Source: Chloroflexota bacterium (GTDB lineage Bacteria; Chloroflexota; Anaerolineae; Aggregatilineales; Aggregatilineaceae). Taken from it: a stretch of 16,893 bases of DNA. Below, piece by piece: positions 13,729-16,893 of this stretch. Position 1 is the stretch's first letter, and each line of letters opens with the position of its first letter. Where the stretch lies: the NCBI GenBank assembly GCA_016234525.1, contig JACRBK010000123.1, positions 1 through 16,893 of the forward strand, in the 5' to 3' direction. A program made the translations under genes and the position numbers. The notes beneath the pieces were generated by a model, which had not been told where the DNA came from, ran no database searches, and saw only the letters and a program-made list of their open reading frames with translations.

Positions 13729-14581
13729 GTGGGTGACTATACTCGCCCGGTAACAGAAATTATCCGGCAGCGTTTTTCCTACCGGGAATACCTTGAAACT
13801 CCCATCGATGGCACCCAACAGCAGCAGCTGCGCGAGTTCATGGACCGAAACCCAAGGGGACCGTGGGAAGCTCCCCAACGTTTTGAACTCGTCGCCGCAC
13901 TGGAACACGATCGGGCTTCCTTGAAGAGGCTGGGAACCTATGGGTTCATCAAAAACCCCATGGGATTCATCGTGGGGGGTGTTCACCCTGGAGAAAAATA
14001 CCTGGAGGATTTTGGCTATGTGATGGAACGTTTCATTTTGTATGCGACCGGCATCGGCCTGGGGACGTGCTGGCTGGGGGCACGTTTACGAAAAGCGGTT
14101 TTGCGCGCAGGATGTCGCTAACGTCAGGAGAAGTGATGCCCGCCGTGACCTCGGTCGGGTACATTACAGAACAAAAGAACGAACGCCCCAATACCGTGCA
14201 CCGGTTTCCGTGGAGTGACCTGTTTTTTTAGGGGGAATTTGGAAATCCGCTTACTCCTGACGAGGCGGGATCGTATGCCACGCCGCTTGAAATGGTCTAG
14301 TTAGGACCATCTGCGTCGAACAAACAGCCGTGGCGGGTGATCAAGATGGATCGCACCTGGCACTTCTACTTGCAGCGTACCAAAGGTTACAACCACAGCC
14401 TGTTCTTTAGAATGCTGAGGTTGGAAGACCTGCAACGTGTGGATATGGGAATCGCCATGAGTCATTTTGAACTGACGAGCAGCGAACTGGTGCTGCGCGG
14501 TCGATGTCCGTCGCGGAACCCGCTCTCGAAAAACCGGATGAACTGACCGAATATGTCGTCAGTTGGATCGAACAAAACTGA
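13729..14581 (+). pseudogene. TM1586-type nitroreductase, broken by frameshifts and stops
   Basis: The N-terminal 118 or so codons read well (VTEIIRQRFSYREYLETPI, PMGFIVGG, ATGIGLGTCWLG). Near 14080 a missing G in a run of five shifts the frame; restoring it gives GTFTKSGFARRMSLTSGE and VGYITEQKNERP. In-frame TAG stops follow at 14229-14231 and 14298-14300, then SASNKQPWRVIKMDRTWHFY. A second missing base near 14503 ends the frame early; restoring it gives SVAEPALEKPDELTEYVVSW, then IEQN and TGA at 14579-14581. The whole, about 284 codons, matches the double-domain TM1586 nitroreductase family. GTG 13729 has AGGAGG at 5 nt. Four lesions make true decay more likely than sequencing error. Confidence 0.85.
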
Positions 14582-14608
14582 AATCGACTACTCAAAGGGA
14601 TACAAAGT

Positions 14609-15550
14609 ATGCCACCAAGCATTGAAGTTCAACACCTGGTCAAACGATATAAGAAGGGAGACCGAAACGCCGTCGACGATGTGTCCTTCACGGTAGAACC
14701 GGGGCAGCTTTTTGCGCTGCTGGGACCGAATGGAGCAGGCAAAACGACCATCGTCTCGATTCTCACTACGACTCTGACTCCCACCTCGGGCCGCGCTTCG
14801 ATCCTGGGGCTGGATGTCGCCACTCAAGCCAGCCAGGTTCGGCGCAAGGTCGGGATCATCTTCCAGAATCCCAGCCTCGATCTCAACCTGACCGCGGAGG
14901 AAAACATCCGTCTTCACGCCACGTTGTATGGGCTGTATCCCTTTCGCCCCACGTATGCCGCTATGCCCGACACGTACCGCCAGGAAGTGAAGCGGCTGGC
15001 CGACATCATCGGTTTGGGAAGCGATGTGTTCAAGCCGATGAAACAGTTTTCGGGCGGCATGAAGCGCAAGCTGGAAATCATTCGCAGCCTGATCCACAGC
15101 CCCAAGGTGCTTTTTCTGGACGAACCCACTATCGGCCTCGACCCGGCCAGCCGCCGCAACCTGTGGGAGTATCTGACAACAGTACGGAATGGTAACGGCA
15201 TGACGATCTTCCTGACCACGCACTACCTCGAAGAAGCCGAACAATCCGACATGATCTGCATCATCAACCAGGGAAAGGTCGCGGCGTATGGCACGCCCGA
15301 AGCGCTCAAGGCCCAGTTGGTCGCCCAATCGTATCTGCTGGTTGACTCGGCAGATCGGGAGGGGCTGCGCACCGAACTAACGCGCGCCGCGCTTCCGTTT
15401 GAGGAAACGCCCCGGTTCAAAATCTCGCTGGCCAGCCAGAGTGCCCAGCAGATCATCCGGCGGATCGAAACTCCGCTGTCGCTGGTGAAAACGCACATTC
15501 CTACCCTCGAAGACGCTTATCTTTCCATTGTGGATAATGACAATGACTAA
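14609..15550 (+). CDS. ABC transporter ATP-binding protein, DrrA-like exporter type
   Basis: A 313-residue ATPase that would energise the permease encoded next. Walker A GPNGAGKTT is at 39-47, the Q-loop is FQNPS with Gln86, the signature is QFSGGMKRK (146-154), Walker B KVLFLDEPT is at 166-174 with catalytic Glu172, and the switch His205 lies in LTTHYLEEAE. A C-terminal extension of about 80 residues (LLVDSADREGLRTELTR to HIPTLEDAYLSI) is the accessory domain of daunorubicin-resistance-type ATPases (DrrA, CcmA/NatA-like). AAGGGA precedes the ATG. It starts 27 bp after the end of the nitroreductase relic and overlaps the permease start, so the two make a transporter of the ABC-2 export class. 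The substrate is unknown; drug or lipid export is usual. Confidence 0.93.
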   Translation: MPPSIEVQHLVKRYKKGDRNAVDDVSFTVEPGQLFALLGPNGAGKTTIVSILTTTLTPTSGRASILGLDVATQASQVRRKVGIIFQNPSLDLNLTAEENIRLHATLYGLYPFRPTYAAMPDTYRQEVKRLADIIGLGSDVFKPMKQFSGGMKRKLEIIRSLIHSPKVLFLDEPTIGLDPASRRNLWEYLTTVRNGNGMTIFLTTHYLEEAEQSDMICIINQGKVAAYGTPEALKAQLVAQSYLLVDSADREGLRTELTRAALPFEETPRFKISLASQSAQQIIRRIETPLSLVKTHIPTLEDAYLSIVDNDND

Positions 15551-16334
15551 CCTGAACACCATTTTGACCGTTGCTTATCGTGATCTGCTGAAGTTCTTGC
15601 GAGACCGCCCGCGCATTGTTGCATCGTTCGTTTTCCCATTCGTGGTGATTCTCTTCCTGGGGGAGAGCCTTGACGCCAGCATCGGGAAAGCGATGGGGTA
15701 TGACTTCAAGCTTTTTGTCTTCACCGGAGTGTATACCCAGACGCTGTTCCAATCGGCCATGATGGGCATCATCTCCTTACTTGATGACCGTGATAATGAT
15801 TTCAGCCAGGAGATTTTCGTGTCGCCGGTCTCCCGGTACGCCATCATCGTCGGCAAAATCCTGGGTGAATCGTTGGTCGCAATGGCCCAGGGCATCGGGC
15901 TGCTGGCGTTTGGTATCCTGATCGTCATTGCCTCTGACGCGAACATTTCGCTCTCGCAGGGCCTCGGCCTGATTCCAGTGGGGTTCGTAGCCTGTCTGCT
16001 GGGTGGGTCCTTCGGAATGTTCATCCTGCCCAGGCTGTCCAGCCGCCGCATCGCCGACCAGATTTTCCCGTTCCTCATCCTGCCCCAGTATTTTCTGGCA
16101 GGCGTGTTCACGCCCTTCGAAAACCAGCCACGCTTCATCAGTGCATTGTCGGTGATCTCCCCCATGCGTTATGCAGTGGACCTCACGCGCGGCATTTTCT
16201 ATCACGGCACATCGGACTTCTCGCGCATCGTATTGGAAAGACCTCTGCTCAACTCTGCCGTGATGGTGGGCATGTTTGGGCTGTTTTTGGTTTCGGGGAC
16301 TCTCCTCTTTGTGCGTGAAGAGCGCAATCGCTGA
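15543..16334 (+). CDS. ABC-2 type transporter permease, DrrB-like
   Basis: A permease of about 263 residues for the ATPase encoded upstream. The N terminus reads NTILTVAYRDLLKFLRDRPR, the coupling helix before the first membrane span of ABC-2 permeases, followed by IVASFVFPFVVILFLG. Six hydrophobic spans can be traced, with the family motif LPQYFLAGVFTPFE and a following ISPMRYAVDLTRGIFY near the last extracellular loop. ATG 15543 overlaps the ATPase gene by 8 bp (ATGACTAA) and has GTGGA 8 nt upstream; ATG 15537 is an alternative. The pair is probably a homodimeric-permease exporter. A perfect 11-bp hairpin lies 9 bp after the stop, so the operon ends here. Confidence 0.92.
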   Translation: MTNLNTILTVAYRDLLKFLRDRPRIVASFVFPFVVILFLGESLDASIGKAMGYDFKLFVFTGVYTQTLFQSAMMGIISLLDDRDNDFSQEIFVSPVSRYAIIVGKILGESLVAMAQGIGLLAFGILIVIASDANISLSQGLGLIPVGFVACLLGGSFGMFILPRLSSRRIADQIFPFLILPQYFLAGVFTPFENQPRFISALSVISPMRYAVDLTRGIFYHGTSDFSRIVLERPLLNSAVMVGMFGLFLVSGTLLFVREERNR

Positions 16335-16343
16335 GCAAGATTC

Positions 16344-16373
16344 TTGAGCGGCTGTGGTCGTGCAGCCGCTCAA
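16344..16373 (+). terminator. Hairpin after the ABC exporter operon
   Basis: TTGAGCGGCTG (16344-16354) and CAGCCGCTCAA (16363-16373) form a perfect 11-bp stem over an 8-nt loop, starting 9 bp after the permease stop. There is no T run after it, so termination may need a factor, or the stem may protect the mRNA end. Confidence 0.6.
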
Positions 16374-16491
16374 CCGTCCAGACTTTCCAGAGATCGTTCC
16401 TGCCCCCCGTGTATCCTTTCCAGAACAACATCCGTCTATACAGGAAGAAAAATACAGCACAGGATAGGACGGCAACATCCGGGAGGTCGCC

Positions 16492-16869
16492 GTGAAGTCA
16501 AAGGAACGTACCAAGATGTTTTCTACGGTCTGGACAGTGTTCACCTGGCTCTTCCTTTTTGTGGCCGTGTTTGGCGAGCACACCGAGGTTGTTCTCATCG
16601 TGCTGCTGGGGCTGGGATCGATGACCCTGCTGGCAACCTTCATGATCACGCGGGCCGGTATCCCCAACGAAACGAACGACAGTCCAACGATCACTTCAAA
16701 GTCCAAACGCAGCGACACGGCACTGGTGGATCGACTGCTCGAATCAATGAGAGAGGCGGAAATGGCGGCGCTGCGCAGGCGGTTGATGGGAGATATTCCG
16801 GTCGGCAGTGATGGTGAGCTGGTTCCACTGGACGAGTTGAAAGCGGGTGGCAACGGCAGTTCTCATTAG
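16492..16869 (+). CDS. Small two-helix membrane protein, function unknown
   Basis: A 125-residue protein opening with GTG at 16492, preceded by GGGAGG at 5 nt. Two hydrophobic helices (about 10-28 and 32-53) form a hairpin with only a few residues between them (FGEHTE). A polar linker rich in Thr, Ser and Lys follows, then a charged amphipathic segment, ALVDRLLESMREAEMAALRR (77-96), and VGSDGELVPLDEL (104-116). I do not recognise the family. The C-terminal helical segment could be a dimerisation or partner-docking module. It lies 118 bp beyond the exporter hairpin and is likely a separate transcript that may continue to genes past the right edge. Confidence 0.75.
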   Translation: MKSKERTKMFSTVWTVFTWLFLFVAVFGEHTEVVLIVLLGLGSMTLLATFMITRAGIPNETNDSPTITSKSKRSDTALVDRLLESMREAEMAALRRRLMGDIPVGSDGELVPLDELKAGGNGSSH

Positions 16870-16893
16870 CAGACAGATCACCACTCTCGTTTA

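Noticed and set aside
15777..16853. Minus-strand open frame of 358 codons
   Set aside because: Antisense of the ABC permease and the small membrane protein; Ser/Thr-rich then charged, with no coherent domain.

Overview
The window looks like a chromosomal accessory stretch from a Chloroflexota bacterium, perhaps Anaerolineae-like. The clues are a 907-residue MalT/LAL-type LuxR regulator, a TM1586-type nitroreductase, a DUF4386 protein, a Met/Glu-rich secreted protein, and a small orphan family whose core reads VVDQAELHGLL. I had no database search, so the phylum is an inference from protein style.

Layout. 1-1541 (+): the end of an OmpR-type response regulator translationally coupled to its histidine kinase, followed by a Met-rich secreted protein and a strong hairpin. 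2087-3855: a scrap region with a decayed integrase-type transposase tail, an intact IS5-family element (2689-3641, 18-bp inverted repeats, TAA target duplication) and a frameshifted copy of the small family seen intact at 7523-7780. 3856-7780 (-): GNAT acetyltransferase, thioredoxin-reductase-like flavoprotein, zinc-independent MDR oxidoreductase, DUF4386 membrane protein and the intact small protein. 7988-10711 (-): the LAL regulator. Just downstream of it, in front of the 7780 gene, lies an 18-bp perfect palindrome centred at about -42.5 from a predicted start site, the position used by LuxR-type activators.

10820-12079 (-): a compact cluster of a small HTH protein, a four-helix membrane protein and a 39-residue four-cysteine zinc-finger protein, with overlapping or nearly touching genes. 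It is headed by an array of three about 16-bp repeats and a nested hairpin (12043-12171). This is the least explained part of the window and the best candidate for an undescribed mobile or regulatory unit.

12372-12929 (-): a cysteine-rich membrane protein of unknown function. 13107-16334 (+): a MarR-family regulator with a near-consensus promoter and overlapping operator, a nitroreductase broken by two frameshifts and two stops, and a DrrA/DrrB-like ABC exporter pair ending at a hairpin. This reads as a drug or toxicant response locus whose enzyme has decayed while regulator and exporter stay intact. 16492-16869 (+): a small two-helix membrane protein of unknown role. No rRNA, tRNA or CRISPR array was seen.
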